Below, piece after piece: positions 25,437 to 35,068 of a DNA stretch of 64,000 nt. This DNA comes from Fimenecus sp963590415 (GTDB lineage Bacteria > Bacillota > Clostridia > Oscillospirales > Acutalibacteraceae), in NCBI GenBank assembly GCA_963590415.1, contig CAVAPB010000006.1, positions 1 to 64,000 of the forward strand, read 5' to 3'. The position numbers were made by a program, and so were the translations under genes. The number at the start of each line of letters is the position of its first letter. Within the stretch, counting starts at the first letter, position 1. The notes beneath the pieces were generated by a model. That model saw only the letters and a program-made list of their open reading frames with translations. It did no database searches and had not been told where the DNA came from.

Positions 25437-26714
25437 ATGGATAAACTTGTCATAAACGGCTCAAGGAGACTTACGGGAGAAATCGAGGTTCACGGTTCAA
25501 AAAACAGCGTTCTTCCGATACTTGCCGCCTGTGTTCTCTCGCAGGGGGTAAATGTCATACATAATTGCCCGATGCTCTCCGATGTTGACGCCGCCGTTAA
25601 AATACTTGTCGAGCTCGGCTGCAAGGTGGAGCGTGAGGGTCATACCGTAAGCGTTGACTCAAGCGACATTTCTTCCTTTGAGATTTCAGACAGCCTTATG
25701 CGTGAAATGCGTTCATCCGTAATATTTCTGGGTGCGATACTCGGCAGAACGGGCAAGGCGGTTTTGTCAACCCCGGGCGGCTGTGAAATAGGACTTCGCC
25801 CCATAGATATGCATATAAGCGCTATGGAGCAGCTCGGTGCAAGCGTAGACGAAGAGCACGGCAGACTTCATTTTGAATGTAAGGACAGACTTCACGGCGC
25901 AAAGGTCATTTTGCCTTTCCCGTCCGTGGGCGCTACCGAAAACATTATGATAGCCTCGTGCGTCGCAAAGGGCATAACGGTCATAACCAATGCCGCAAGA
26001 GAGCCAGAAATAAGCGACCTTGCGGACTTCCTAAACGCCTGCGGAGCAAAAATTCACGGTGCGGGCGACAGTACGGTTGTTATTGAGGGAGTTGAAAGGC
26101 TCACGGCTACCACGCACACCGTAATTCCAGACAGGATTGCCGCTTCAACCTATTTGCTTGCGGGTGCGATAACCCACGGCAGAGTTTGTATAAAAGAGAT
26201 AATTCCCGCTCATCTCGGAGCGTTGATACCCGTGCTCAAGCAGGCAGGGTGCGATATTTCGGTCAGTAACAGGTGGATATGTATTTCGTCTCCGCCGAGA
26301 CTGTCGAGAGTGAAAACGGTCAGAACAATGCCCTACCCGGGCTTTCCGACTGATGTTCAGGCGCCGCTTATCGCAATGCTAAGCGTGGCGGACGGTACAT
26401 CTGTTGTTGTGGAAAATATATTCGAGTGCAGATATAAGCATGTAAGCGAGCTTATCCGCCTCGGCGCAAAAATCAATGTCGAGGGCAGGACTGCCGTAAT
26501 AGAGGGCGTGCCGTATCTTACGGGAGCCTCCGTGGTTGCGCCCGACCTTCGCGGCGGCTTTGCGCTTGTTCTTGCAGGGCTTGCGGCAAAGGGCGAAACC
26601 GTAATAAGCGGAGTGGAGCACATAGACAGGGGCTATGAAAAGCCCGAGGAATTGCTGTCGATGCTCGGCGCCGATATTAAAAGGATTAAAGAGAATGGAA
26701 CAGAAAAGAAGTAA
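25437..26714 (+). CDS. murA: UDP-GlcNAc 1-carboxyvinyltransferase
   Basis: A 425-residue EPSP-synthase-fold enzyme for the first committed step of peptidoglycan synthesis. Lys at the KNSVLPILAA motif and the catalytic Cys116 in PGGCEIG are present. A cysteine here is the fosfomycin-sensitive form. DRIAASTYLLAGAI and PTDVQAP are also typical. The end overlaps the start of the DivIB gene by 20 bp. Confidence 0.95.
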   Translation: MDKLVINGSRRLTGEIEVHGSKNSVLPILAACVLSQGVNVIHNCPMLSDVDAAVKILVELGCKVEREGHTVSVDSSDISSFEISDSLMREMRSSVIFLGAILGRTGKAVLSTPGGCEIGLRPIDMHISAMEQLGASVDEEHGRLHFECKDRLHGAKVILPFPSVGATENIMIASCVAKGITVITNAAREPEISDLADFLNACGAKIHGAGDSTVVIEGVERLTATTHTVIPDRIAASTYLLAGAITHGRVCIKEIIPAHLGALIPVLKQAGCDISVSNRWICISSPPRLSRVKTVRTMPYPGFPTDVQAPLIAMLSVADGTSVVVENIFECRYKHVSELIRLGAKINVEGRTAVIEGVPYLTGASVVAPDLRGGFALVLAGLAAKGETVISGVEHIDRGYEKPEELLSMLGADIKRIKENGTEKK

Positions 26715-27603
26715 AACTACATCTCAAAAAAGACCGACGCAGGCTCGGAAAACCTCGCAAAGACAGACCGAGCCTATGTCGAGGGACGAGGTGCGCCGTC
26801 AGAAAAATCTTGAACGGCGTAAAAAGCGTAAAAGAAATATGATAATCGGCTACACGGCGGGTATTATTATAATTGTTGCGGCGGCAATAGCACTCTCGCT
26901 GACGGTGTTTTTCAAAATACAGTCGGTAAACATAACGGGCGACGACATCTACAATGCGGAGACCATAACCGCAGCGTCGGGGCTCAATGTCGGCGAAAAT
27001 ATGTTCCGTGCCTCCAAAAAAAATATTGCCGAAAAAATCGAAACCTCTCTTCCGTATGTTGAGAGCGTTCAGATAAAGCGAAGCCCGACGGGCAAGGTAA
27101 CCCTGAATGTTACGGCGGCAAAGGCTGAGCTTGCCGTTGACTGCGGCGATAGCTATATACTTTTGAGCAAAAGCGGCAAGGTGTTGGAGGACGGAGTAGT
27201 CGCTCTCAACGAGGATGTTACCACCGTTACGGCAAGTGCAATCGCTTCGGCGGCACCCGGCGATAAAATCACATTTGAAAACGAACAGGATACGGATACT
27301 CTTGTAAATATCAAGTCCGTTATAAACGACAAGCAGCTTGAAAAGATAACCGATATAAACATTACGGACTATTCTTCCGTCGTGCTGACATACGATATGA
27401 GAATTACTCTTGAAATCGGAACAGCAGCAGGCTTTGAAGAAAAGACCGATTTTATCAAGGCAACTCTGGACAAGCTTAATTCCGACGAGGCGAATTTTGA
27501 AGGCAATATAGACTTCACGGTCGAAAACAAGGCGTTCGTAAACGAAAAGAGCGAACAGACGACTGCCGCACCGCAACCGGAATCGCAGAGCGTCGCCGCA
27601 TAA
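26695..27603 (+). CDS. divIB: Cell-division protein DivIB/FtsQ
   Basis: A 302-residue bitopic protein. A strongly basic cytoplasmic tail (1-48) is followed by one membrane helix (about 49-72), a POTRA domain (IQSVNITGDDIYNAETI), the beta domain and an acidic/Gln-rich tail. It stabilises FtsL/DivIC in the divisome. The start at 26695 is preceded by AAAGGA; an in-frame ATG at 26635 lies deep inside murA and lacks a ribosome site. Confidence 0.88.
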   Translation: MEQKRSKTTSQKRPTQARKTSQRQTEPMSRDEVRRQKNLERRKKRKRNMIIGYTAGIIIIVAAAIALSLTVFFKIQSVNITGDDIYNAETITAASGLNVGENMFRASKKNIAEKIETSLPYVESVQIKRSPTGKVTLNVTAAKAELAVDCGDSYILLSKSGKVLEDGVVALNEDVTTVTASAIASAAPGDKITFENEQDTDTLVNIKSVINDKQLEKITDINITDYSSVVLTYDMRITLEIGTAAGFEEKTDFIKATLDKLNSDEANFEGNIDFTVENKAFVNEKSEQTTAAPQPESQSVAA

Positions 27604-27619
27604 ATCATATAAAAAATTG

Positions 27620-27648
27620 TTGATATTATATTCTTAATGTGTTACAAT
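27620..27648 (+). promoter_or_regulatory. Promoter of ftsZ
   Basis: TTGATA (27620-27625), 17-bp spacer, TACAAT (27643-27648), 70 bp before ftsZ. It allows ftsZ to be made independently of the long upstream operon. Confidence 0.75.
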
Positions 27649-27716
27649 AACCTAAATAGGTGTTAATATCTATACTTAGGTGTGAAATAAAGTCTTATTA
27701 TTAGGAGGATTATAAA

Positions 27717-28835
27717 ATGCAGTTTGAAATGGACAATTCTTTCAAAGATGTTACAAATATTAAAGTCATAGGTGTCGGCGGAGGCGGCGGAAACGCTATC
27801 AACCGTATGGTTGAAATGCAGATTGACGGCGTTGAGCTCATCACCGTAAATACCGATAAACAGGCTCTTTGCTTCTCAAAGGCTCCCACAAAAATCCAGA
27901 TAGGTGAAAAAATTACAGGGGGCAGAGGCGCAGGCGCAAACCCCGAGGTAGGCAGAATGGCGGCTGAGGAAAGCCGTGAAGCTATAGAGGAGGTTCTCAA
28001 CGATACTCAGATGGTATTTATCACCGCAGGCATGGGCGGCGGCACAGGTACAGGTGCGGCTCCCGTTATCGCAGAGATTGCCCGTTCAAAGGACATCCTT
28101 ACCGTAGGTATCGTTACAAAACCGTTCGCATTTGAGGGCAAGCACCGTATGCAGCAGGCAGAAGCGGGTATCGCGGAGCTTGCAGGCAATGTGGACAGCC
28201 TTATCATAATCCCCAACGAAAGACTTAAAAATGTATCCGCTGAAAAGATTACTCTTGCCAACGGCTTCAAAATTGCAAACGATGTACTTGTTGACGGCGT
28301 AAGAAGCATTTCCGACCTTATCGTAAATGCGGCTCTTATCAACCTTGACTTTGCCGATGTTACCGCAGTTATGAAAAATGCGGGTCATGCTCATATGGGT
28401 ATCGGCAGAGCGAGAGGTAAGGACAGAGCGGAGCAGGCAGTCAAGGCGGCTATCACAAGTCCGCTTCTTGAGTCTACAATCGACGGCGCTACGGGCGTTA
28501 TTATCTGCTTCAAGGCTCCCGCTGATGTAGGACTTGAGGAAATCGACAATGCGGCAGGTATTGTCCGTGCGGCGGCTGCCGAAAATGCAAACATTATTTT
28601 CGGCGTTGACTTGAAGCCCGAGGATGACGAGGATGACGAGATGGTAATTACCGTTATTGCAACAGGCTTCGGCGAAAACGGCGGCAAGACATCAAGCCTC
28701 GGTTCGTTCTTTAAGGAAGAGTCTCCCTTGCTTTACCCGATGGACGACATCAGCTCGTCAAGCACAGAGGAAGCAAGCGGCGATTCAAGCACTAAGTATT
28801 CCGAATTCATTGACATCATCAACGGCAAGAAATGA
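27717..28835 (+). CDS. ftsZ: Cell-division GTPase FtsZ
   Basis: A 372-residue tubulin homologue that forms the Z ring. It has the GTP-binding signature GGGTGTG (107-113), N-terminal VIGVGGGGGNAINRM and T7-loop region NLDFADV. The C-terminal tail is short and Ser/Asp-rich, ending with SEFIDIINGKK; its conserved peptide for FtsA/ZipA-type partners is weak, consistent with the absence of ftsA from this cluster. The ribosome site is TTAGGAGG. Confidence 0.96.
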   Translation: MQFEMDNSFKDVTNIKVIGVGGGGGNAINRMVEMQIDGVELITVNTDKQALCFSKAPTKIQIGEKITGGRGAGANPEVGRMAAEESREAIEEVLNDTQMVFITAGMGGGTGTGAAPVIAEIARSKDILTVGIVTKPFAFEGKHRMQQAEAGIAELAGNVDSLIIIPNERLKNVSAEKITLANGFKIANDVLVDGVRSISDLIVNAALINLDFADVTAVMKNAGHAHMGIGRARGKDRAEQAVKAAITSPLLESTIDGATGVIICFKAPADVGLEEIDNAAGIVRAAAAENANIIFGVDLKPEDDEDDEMVITVIATGFGENGGKTSSLGSFFKEESPLLYPMDDISSSSTEEASGDSSTKYSEFIDIINGKK

Positions 28836-28895
28836 TGGCCGTTACCGATAGCCCAAATACGGCTAAAGGCTGTTGAATCACAATAAAAATATGTG

Positions 28896-28932
28896 AAGCG
28901 TATCGCAAATTTCGGCTTGCGATACGCTTTTT
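28896..28932 (+). terminator. Terminator after ftsZ, shared with the minus gene
   Basis: A perfect 13-bp stem (28896-28908 with 28917-28929) followed by five T, between convergent ftsZ and the DUF4363 gene. Confidence 0.85.
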
Positions 28933-28938
28933 GTCTTG

Positions 28939-29319
28939 TTAAAACACATTTTCCAATTTCGGCTTTTCGCTGTCTATCATCTTTTCAAGCAGTATGATGT
29001 TCTCCGAGCAAAGCTCCGTTATATCGCAGTCCGCATTGTTTTCTGTCTTGCCGTCAAGTGTGCGGAAATTTATGTCGATGTCGTCGAGCTCGTCGTGATT
29101 GCAGTAAATACCGAAGCGCACCTGCACCTTTTCCCATTTTTTGATAGTCTCTTTGAGGCTTTCGGTTGCCGCCTCTTCGGTGCCGTTTTCGGCAATTTCT
29201 ATTGTATTTTCAAGCGACGATATAATATCGTTTCCCGTTCTTTTTAGGTCAAAATACCCGTAAACGGATATTGCCGTAACAAAAACAATCAGAACAACAG
29301 CAATTACAACTCTTTTCAT
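28939..29319 (-). CDS. DUF4363 family membrane-anchored protein
   Basis: A 126-residue protein with an N-terminal membrane helix (about 4-24) and an extracellular helical part with many acidic residues. It resembles DUF4363, a family usually encoded right after a DUF421 protein in spore-forming Firmicutes. Here its ATG overlaps the stop of the DUF421 gene by four bases. Function unknown. Confidence 0.7.
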   Translation of the reverse strand: MKRVVIAVVLIVFVTAISVYGYFDLKRTGNDIISSLENTIEIAENGTEEAATESLKETIKKWEKVQVRFGIYCNHDELDDIDINFRTLDGKTENNADCDITELCSENIILLEKMIDSEKPKLENVF

Positions 29320-29993
29320 AAATTCTTATCCCTTTCGGTTATCTCGTATTTTTCGTCCTTGTCCATTGTCATAAGCAGTACATCTTTAACGCTTAAATTC
29401 TTTTTGCGCAGCAGGCGTTCGACCTTTGACTTTGTGGTGTTGCACTCGAAAAAATTCTTTTCGAGCATTGAGCCGTCGGATATTACCACACTTTTATATG
29501 CGTTTTCCGGTTTTTTAATTCCTGTGTCCTTGATTTTGACATTTTCCTCATCCGATTTGAGCATAACCGACAGCGTTCCGTCCGTTTCCACAATGGCGTA
29601 CCACACCTCGGAAATGTTAAAAATATCCTTCTTTCGCAGCTCCTCCAAAAGGTCGTCAGTTGTAAATCGCAGCTCCTTTAACTGCTTTTGGTCGATTTTT
29701 CCCTCACGGATAACTATAAGCGGATTTCCCTGCATTGCCGAGCGGAATTTAACGCTTTTGAGGTTGAGTATCGATATGATAATCTCAAACCCGACAAGCA
29801 ACAGCACGGGAATAATCGTGTTCATAAGCGGAAGCCTTGTGTCCTGCATCGGTATTGCGAGAATTTCCGACAGAAGTATCGTAATGACAAGCTCGGCAGG
29901 CTGTAATTCGCCTATCTGGCGCTTGCCGAGTATTTTCATCGAAACGATAATAACGATATACAAAATTACCGTTCTTGCAAAATTTATGAGCAT
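29316..29993 (-). CDS. DUF421 (YetF-like) membrane protein
   Basis: A 225-residue protein with about three N-terminal membrane helices (LINFARTVILYIVIIVSMKI, LVITILLSEILAIPM, IIPVLLLVGFEIIISIL), then the conserved GNPLIVIREGKI and DDLLEELRKK segments of the YetF/YrbG/YkjA group. YetF homologues are abundant in spore formers and some sit in the spore membrane. It is coupled to DUF4363 and divergent from the germination operon. This suggests, without proving, a link to spores. Confidence 0.8.
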   Translation of the reverse strand: MLINFARTVILYIVIIVSMKILGKRQIGELQPAELVITILLSEILAIPMQDTRLPLMNTIIPVLLLVGFEIIISILNLKSVKFRSAMQGNPLIVIREGKIDQKQLKELRFTTDDLLEELRKKDIFNISEVWYAIVETDGTLSVMLKSDEENVKIKDTGIKKPENAYKSVVISDGSMLEKNFFECNTTKSKVERLLRKKNLSVKDVLLMTMDKDEKYEITERDKNL

Positions 29994-30074
29994 TTATATC
30001 ACCGTGTATATATTTTGCAGCTTTCGGCAGAATATTCCTGTCGGTAACGGAAACAATATTTTACGGTGAAGTAT

Positions 30075-31577
30075 ATGCTCGGAAAACTTAAAAACAACCT
30101 TGACGCAATAACACAAAAGGTAGAAAAAAACGACACGGAAACTCCCGTGTCAGACTCGCTCGAATACAACATTTCCTATTTGAAAGAGCGGTTCGGCGAG
30201 AGCTTCGATATAATTTACAAATATTCCGATGTCGGCAAAAGCAAGGTTTGCTTTATTATGGCAGACGGTATGTGCGATAATATGCTTGTAGTTGAGCAGA
30301 TAATGCGCCCGATACTTACGGCAAATAATCTGCCGTCCGACCCGTGCAAAATGCTCAATTACATCAGTGCAAATGTTGTTGCGGGCATTGACCAAAACGA
30401 AACGCGCACGCTCGAAAAAGCAATAACCGATGTGGTGTCGGGACTTGTCGTTTTCTTTGTTGACGGAGCGGATTACAGCTGGAGCTACGGCGTGCAGGGC
30501 TTTCCGAAAAGGGGGATTGACGACGCTCAGTCCGAGGTGCAGGAAAAGGGAGCGCACGAGGGCTTTACCGAGAGCTTTAAGGACAATGTGGCTCTTTTGC
30601 GGCGCAGAATACGCTCGCCCGTTTTGAAATGCGAGACTGTGGAGGTCGGCGCAACGAGCAAAACGAGGGTTTGCGTGTGCTATATGTCAGACAGGGCAAA
30701 GCCGAAAACAGTTAAGGAGATAAAAGCGAGGCTTAAAAACGCAAGGCTTGACACCGTGCTCGGCTCGGGCTATTTGAGACCGTTTTTGGAGGACGGTCAA
30801 TTTTCGTTTTTCTCAGCCCTCGGCACAACGGAACGCCCCGATATAGCCTGCGGCGAAATGAACGAGGGCAGGGTGGTTATCATAGTTGACGGCACTCCGT
30901 TTGCGCTGATAGCCCCGTATATTTTTATCGAGAATTTCCAAACGATGGACGACTACAATATGCGCCCGTTTTATGTTGCGTTTATACGCCTGCTCAAATA
31001 TGTTTCGTTCTTTGCCGCCGTGTTTTTGCCGGGACTCTATGTTGCGGTGTGCACATTTCATCAGGAAATTTTGCCCATATCGATGCTCTACGATATGGCG
31101 ATACAGGAGAGCATAACCCCGTTTCCCGTAATGCTTGAAACGATATTCATTCATTTTGTCTATGAAATTGTCAGGGAGGCGGGCTTGCGTATGCCGAAAT
31201 CGGTCGGACACGCTGTGAGTATCGTCGGAGGTCTTGTAATCGGCGACGCAGCAGTCAGTGCAGGGCTTGTTGCCGCTCCTATGCTTATTGTGGTTGCAAT
31301 ATCGGCGATAACCTCGTTTGTCGTTCCGAATCTGTATCAGAGCGTGGCGGTTTTACGCTTTATCTTAATGGTGGTAGGAGGACTGTTCGGCTTTTACGGA
31401 ATTGTAATATGCTTCGGCGTTCTGCTTGTGGACTTGTGCAGGGACGGACCGTACGAGGTCTCCGAACTCTCGCCCATAGCCCCGTTTGCGCCTGCGGCAA
31501 TGAGGGACACATTTATACGGCTTAACTGGAAAAGGCTCGGCGACAGGGATTTAAGAATACAGAATATGGAGAAATAG
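30075..31577 (+). CDS. GerA-family spore germinant receptor, A subunit
   Basis: A 500-residue protein of the GerA family, a subunit of the inner-membrane receptor that senses germinants in spores. The N-terminal soluble half carries MVVEQ...NYISANVVAG and the conserved SPVLKCETVEVG-like and GTTERPDIACGEMNEGRVVIIVDGTPFALIAP block. The C-terminal half has about five membrane helices and ends in ELSPIAPFAPAAMRDTFIR. The ATG at 30075 is preferred because GGTGA is 5 bp upstream; a GTG at 30066 would add three residues. It directly abuts the GerB gene. Confidence 0.92.
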   Translation: MLGKLKNNLDAITQKVEKNDTETPVSDSLEYNISYLKERFGESFDIIYKYSDVGKSKVCFIMADGMCDNMLVVEQIMRPILTANNLPSDPCKMLNYISANVVAGIDQNETRTLEKAITDVVSGLVVFFVDGADYSWSYGVQGFPKRGIDDAQSEVQEKGAHEGFTESFKDNVALLRRRIRSPVLKCETVEVGATSKTRVCVCYMSDRAKPKTVKEIKARLKNARLDTVLGSGYLRPFLEDGQFSFFSALGTTERPDIACGEMNEGRVVIIVDGTPFALIAPYIFIENFQTMDDYNMRPFYVAFIRLLKYVSFFAAVFLPGLYVAVCTFHQEILPISMLYDMAIQESITPFPVMLETIFIHFVYEIVREAGLRMPKSVGHAVSIVGGLVIGDAAVSAGLVAAPMLIVVAISAITSFVVPNLYQSVAVLRFILMVVGGLFGFYGIVICFGVLLVDLCRDGPYEVSELSPIAPFAPAAMRDTFIRLNWKRLGDRDLRIQNMEK

Positions 31578-32657
31578 ATGGAAAAGGTACAAAAAATCAG
31601 TACGGCGCAGTTTTTTTCACTGCTTTTACTCTCACGGCTTTTGTCAACTCTTACATTTATGCCCGTGTTCAAGGTTAATGTGAATAATTCGGATTATATT
31701 GTCGCAATTTTTTTAGGCAGTGCGGCAATGCTCCTGCTGCTTTTGCCGATGTATCTTCTTTTCAAAAACGGCGACGGCATGGGCGTTCTGGAACGCTCGG
31801 AGAAGGTTTCTCCCAAGCTTTCAAGAGCGTTGTGCGTTTTGTATGTCGTGTTTTTTCTCGTTGATGCATATTCAACCCTGCTGAGGTTAAATCTTTTTGT
31901 CGCTTCTGCTGTTTTCCCCGATACGGACACACGGCTGTTTATTCTTTTGACACTTGTGGCGGTTTGCTATTCGGCGACAAAGGGCATAGAGGCTCTCGGC
32001 AGAGCGGGCAGCGTTTCGCTTGTGATACTTTTAATTTCCTTTGTGTTTGTGCTTTTGACTATGCTCTCGCGGGTTGATGTGAACAATCTGTCGCCCGTTT
32101 TCTATGACGGAGCAAAGCCCGTTATGACCGTGGCGTGGTCGGTTGTGATAAGGACTACAGAGCCCGTGGCAATTTCCGTAATGCTGCCTAAGGTTAAGGG
32201 AAATCTCAAAAAAAGCGTAGTGCTGTGGACGGCGTTCTTTGCGTTATTCGTCTCCGTGCTTTTCTTTATTCTGTTTACAACCTCGGGTAACAGTGCGCTT
32301 TTGAATATGTTTCCCGTTCATTCAATGGCGGTGCTCTCCGAATTCGGACTTATTGAGCGCCTTGATGTGCTGCTGACGGGTGTGTGGATAATCTCAGCCT
32401 TTGTTAAAATAGCCTTTATCATTTACATTATAAATGATGTTATGTCACGGTCGTTTACAATGAAAAACAAGAATGCGATTGTGTATTTGTCGGGTGCGGT
32501 CATCTTTGCGGCGGTAATGCTGCTTTCGGGAAATATCGACAATTTCCGCTATACCTCAAATACGGTTATGAAATCTGTTTTGTTTATCCTTTTTGCGGTT
32601 CTCATTCCCGCTTTTGTTATGATACTCGAAAAAGTCAAACGGAGGAAGTTTAGTTGA
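31578..32657 (+). CDS. GerB-family spore germination permease
   Basis: A 359-residue polytopic protein with ten predicted membrane helices, in the GerAB/GerB family of amino-acid-permease-like receptor subunits that bind the germinant. Starts with ISTAQFFSLLLLSRLLST. It begins immediately after gerA and its stop overlaps the TTG of gerC. The ligand cannot be predicted. Confidence 0.9.
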   Translation: MEKVQKISTAQFFSLLLLSRLLSTLTFMPVFKVNVNNSDYIVAIFLGSAAMLLLLLPMYLLFKNGDGMGVLERSEKVSPKLSRALCVLYVVFFLVDAYSTLLRLNLFVASAVFPDTDTRLFILLTLVAVCYSATKGIEALGRAGSVSLVILLISFVFVLLTMLSRVDVNNLSPVFYDGAKPVMTVAWSVVIRTTEPVAISVMLPKVKGNLKKSVVLWTAFFALFVSVLFFILFTTSGNSALLNMFPVHSMAVLSEFGLIERLDVLLTGVWIISAFVKIAFIIYIINDVMSRSFTMKNKNAIVYLSGAVIFAAVMLLSGNIDNFRYTSNTVMKSVLFILFAVLIPAFVMILEKVKRRKFS

Positions 32658-33817
32658 AAAAGCTCGGTGTTTTGATAAAAATAATATCGGTTTTTGCCCT
32701 TGTACTGCTTTTCGGCGGTTGTAACACGCAGAACGCAAAGCTTGAGCTTAAAAACAGGCTTATTGTTCAGGGAATAGGCATTGATAAGGCGGACGGGATG
32801 CTGTCCGTATCCGTTCAGGCTCTCAACACCGATGTTTCAAGCAATTCCGCTTCATCGGGTGCGCCCGAAGAGGTTGTAAAGTGTTATTCGGTCAGCGGAC
32901 GTTCTGTTTCCGAGGCGATAAGCAAGCTGTCGGATATAACGGGAAGCTATCCGCTTATATCTCAAAACAGGATTGTTGTTTTTGGGCGTGAGTTTGCAGA
33001 GGAGGGCATAGCCGATTATCTTGACGACTTTGTGCGTACCACCGAAAACAGAATAACAGTCTATGTCGCCGTAGCGGACGGTAAAGCCGAGGATATAATC
33101 TTTGCAAAGCTCGGCGAGAACATCATCCCCGCAAGGCGTGCCGAGCAGATAATACGCTCGTCCGATTTCAACGCGAATGTCGTAAGCACAAGGGCTTTTG
33201 AGCTTATTAACACTTTTTCGGACGGTACGGCGTCGGCGGCGCTGCCCGTGCTCAAATGCGTAAAGGACGGCGAAAACGATGTTATAGAAATATCGGCAAC
33301 GGCGCTTTTTAAGGACGAAAAGCTCATATGCGAAAAAGAGGGCGAAATTGCCACGGGAATACTTTGGGCAAACGGCAGAATAGGCAAGGGCGAAATATCC
33401 TTTGAGGGCGCAAACGGCGTGAATATCACGGCGAACATTATAAAAAGCGGTACAAGAATAAGGACTGAAATCAAGGACGGCAAGCCCTGCTTTGACATTA
33501 AAATAAAGTGCTCGCTTGATTTGAGCGAGGTCAATAAAAGTGTTTTTGATATTATGGAAATAGACGATATAAACGAAATCGGTGAATATGCCGAACGGGC
33601 GATTGAAAATTATGTTGAAAACAGCATAAATGAGTGTATAATGAATGAGTCGGCAGATGTTTTCGGCTTCGGCAGACGGCTGAAACGCAACTGCCCGAGG
33701 TTTTATAAAAGCAATGTCTCCGATTGGAGCGAAATGATGAAAAACTGTGAATACAATACGCAGGTCGATGTCAAAATCGAGAGAGTGGGAGGTTCGGTCG
33801 CAAGGCTGTACAACTGA
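32654..33817 (+). CDS. Ger(x)C-family spore germination lipoprotein
   Basis: A 387-residue lipoprotein, third subunit of the germinant receptor. The signal peptide has lipobox LLFGGC (Cys23). The body has LKNRLIVQGIGIDKADG near the N-terminus and RRAEQIIRS and ATALFKDEKLI, as in GerC proteins. The TTG start is supported by GGAGGAAG 6 bp upstream. The complete A-B-C order means a functional receptor is plausible. Confidence 0.92.
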   Translation: MKKLGVLIKIISVFALVLLFGGCNTQNAKLELKNRLIVQGIGIDKADGMLSVSVQALNTDVSSNSASSGAPEEVVKCYSVSGRSVSEAISKLSDITGSYPLISQNRIVVFGREFAEEGIADYLDDFVRTTENRITVYVAVADGKAEDIIFAKLGENIIPARRAEQIIRSSDFNANVVSTRAFELINTFSDGTASAALPVLKCVKDGENDVIEISATALFKDEKLICEKEGEIATGILWANGRIGKGEISFEGANGVNITANIIKSGTRIRTEIKDGKPCFDIKIKCSLDLSEVNKSVFDIMEIDDINEIGEYAERAIENYVENSINECIMNESADVFGFGRRLKRNCPRFYKSNVSDWSEMMKNCEYNTQVDVKIERVGGSVARLYN

Positions 33818-33820
33818 TTT

Positions 33821-34120
33821 ATGAGTGCTTTTGATAAAATTTACGAGTGCGTAAAGCAGATACCCGAGGGCAAGGTTGCAACCTACGGTCAAATTGCCCT
33901 GCTTGCAGGCAACCCGAGGTGGGCGAGGGTGGTGGGATATGCCCTGCATGTCAACCCCGACCCGTCAACGATAAAATGCCACAGGGTCGTCAACCGCGAG
34001 GGCAAGGTGTCCGAGGCTTTCGCTTTCGGCGGAATGAATATGCAGATAATCCTCCTGCGTGAAGAGGGCGTAGAGGTAAGCGACGACGGCTATGTCGATT
34101 TGAAAAAGTATCAGTGGTAG
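33821..34120 (+). CDS. Small MGMT-family (alkyltransferase-like) DNA repair protein
   Basis: A 99-residue stand-alone domain like the C-terminal half of O6-methylguanine-DNA methyltransferase. The DNA-binding helix-turn-helix (IPEGKVATYGQIALLAG) and arginine finger region (PRWARVVGYALHVNP) are present. The active-site motif normally PCHRV reads KCHRV with Cys53 kept. Alkyltransferase-like proteins replace this cysteine by Trp or Ala. Retention of Cys suggests possible alkyl acceptance, but the Pro to Lys change and short length leave this open. It starts 3 bp after gerC. Confidence 0.8.
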   Translation: MSAFDKIYECVKQIPEGKVATYGQIALLAGNPRWARVVGYALHVNPDPSTIKCHRVVNREGKVSEAFAFGGMNMQIILLREEGVEVSDDGYVDLKKYQW

Positions 34121-35066
34121 CAGAATAACAGTGAAGAGAGAAAAGTGAATAGTGAATAGGTGCGGGTGCGGCGCCCTTTGGGCGAGGTAATATGTAATAG
34201 TGAAGAATGAAAAATTGCGGGTACTTCGCACGGCGTCGTCGTTTGCGCCGTATCGTTCGCAACATCCTTTGGCTGTCTCTCACTCGCTACGCAACTCCTC
34301 CTTTTCCGCAAAAATCGAATAAATACGAAAATTTATGCGACCATAGGGACAGCCCTTGCGGCTGTCCGTCAATATGACTTATATGAAATTTCTTGCGGAC
34401 AGGGGCGAGCCCTGTCCCTACGATACAACATAATTTTTCAATCCGTGCGAAGCACCCGCACCTCTTAACTCTTCACTATTACATATTACCTCGCCCGCAA
34501 GGCGCTGCCACCGCCCTACACTAACGATGTAATATGAAACTATCCGAGAAGTTTCGCTCTCTCGGGGAGGGATCAGTCAAATGCGAAGCGTTTGACTGAA
34601 GGAGTTAAAACAGCTTACATCAAATTATAAAAAACTCCCTCAGCCATTTTTCATTTATGAAAAATGACAGCCCCCTCGGAGATGGGGCGGAAGCACGAAC
34701 TGAATTTGATGTGCAAACGCAGCTTTGAGCGCCACACAAAATCGACCGACACAATCAAATTGCATTAAATATCATACCGTAGGGGCGAACTGTGTTCGCC
34801 CGTTTTTAATTTGCTCTGAAATTGGCGGGCGACCGCAGGTCGCCCCTACGGGTCGTGCGTTGATTTTAATTACATATTAACCGTAAATTATGATAAAGCA
34901 ACAATAATCTAACGGCGGGAGCAAGCCCCCGCCCTACGCTATACGATATAATTTTTAAGTTGTGCTGTCCGTTTTTATTATACAACTTTCAATTTTTCAT
35001 TCGCCCGCAAGGGCGCTGCTCTGTCCCTACGGTTGAGAGAAAATATGAAACCGACATAAAATTTCC
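34121..35066. repeat. Mosaic of intergenic palindromic repeats, no gene
   Basis: About 950 bp without a credible gene. Units seen: (a) 34343-34422, bounded by TAGGGACAG and its complement CTGTCCCTA; (b) 34771-34860, with 13-bp near-perfect terminal inverted repeats CCGTAGGGGCGA, repeated at 62592-62680; (c) a hairpin with TCAAATGCGAAGCGTTTGA near 34577-34600, also present near 62525-62545; (d) inverted copies of a segment with GCGGGTGCGG and GTAATATGTAATAGTGAAGA at 34132-34235 and 34440-34505. These look like dispersed MITE- or REP-type elements inserted in one another. Confidence 0.75.
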
Positions 35067-35068
35067 GT

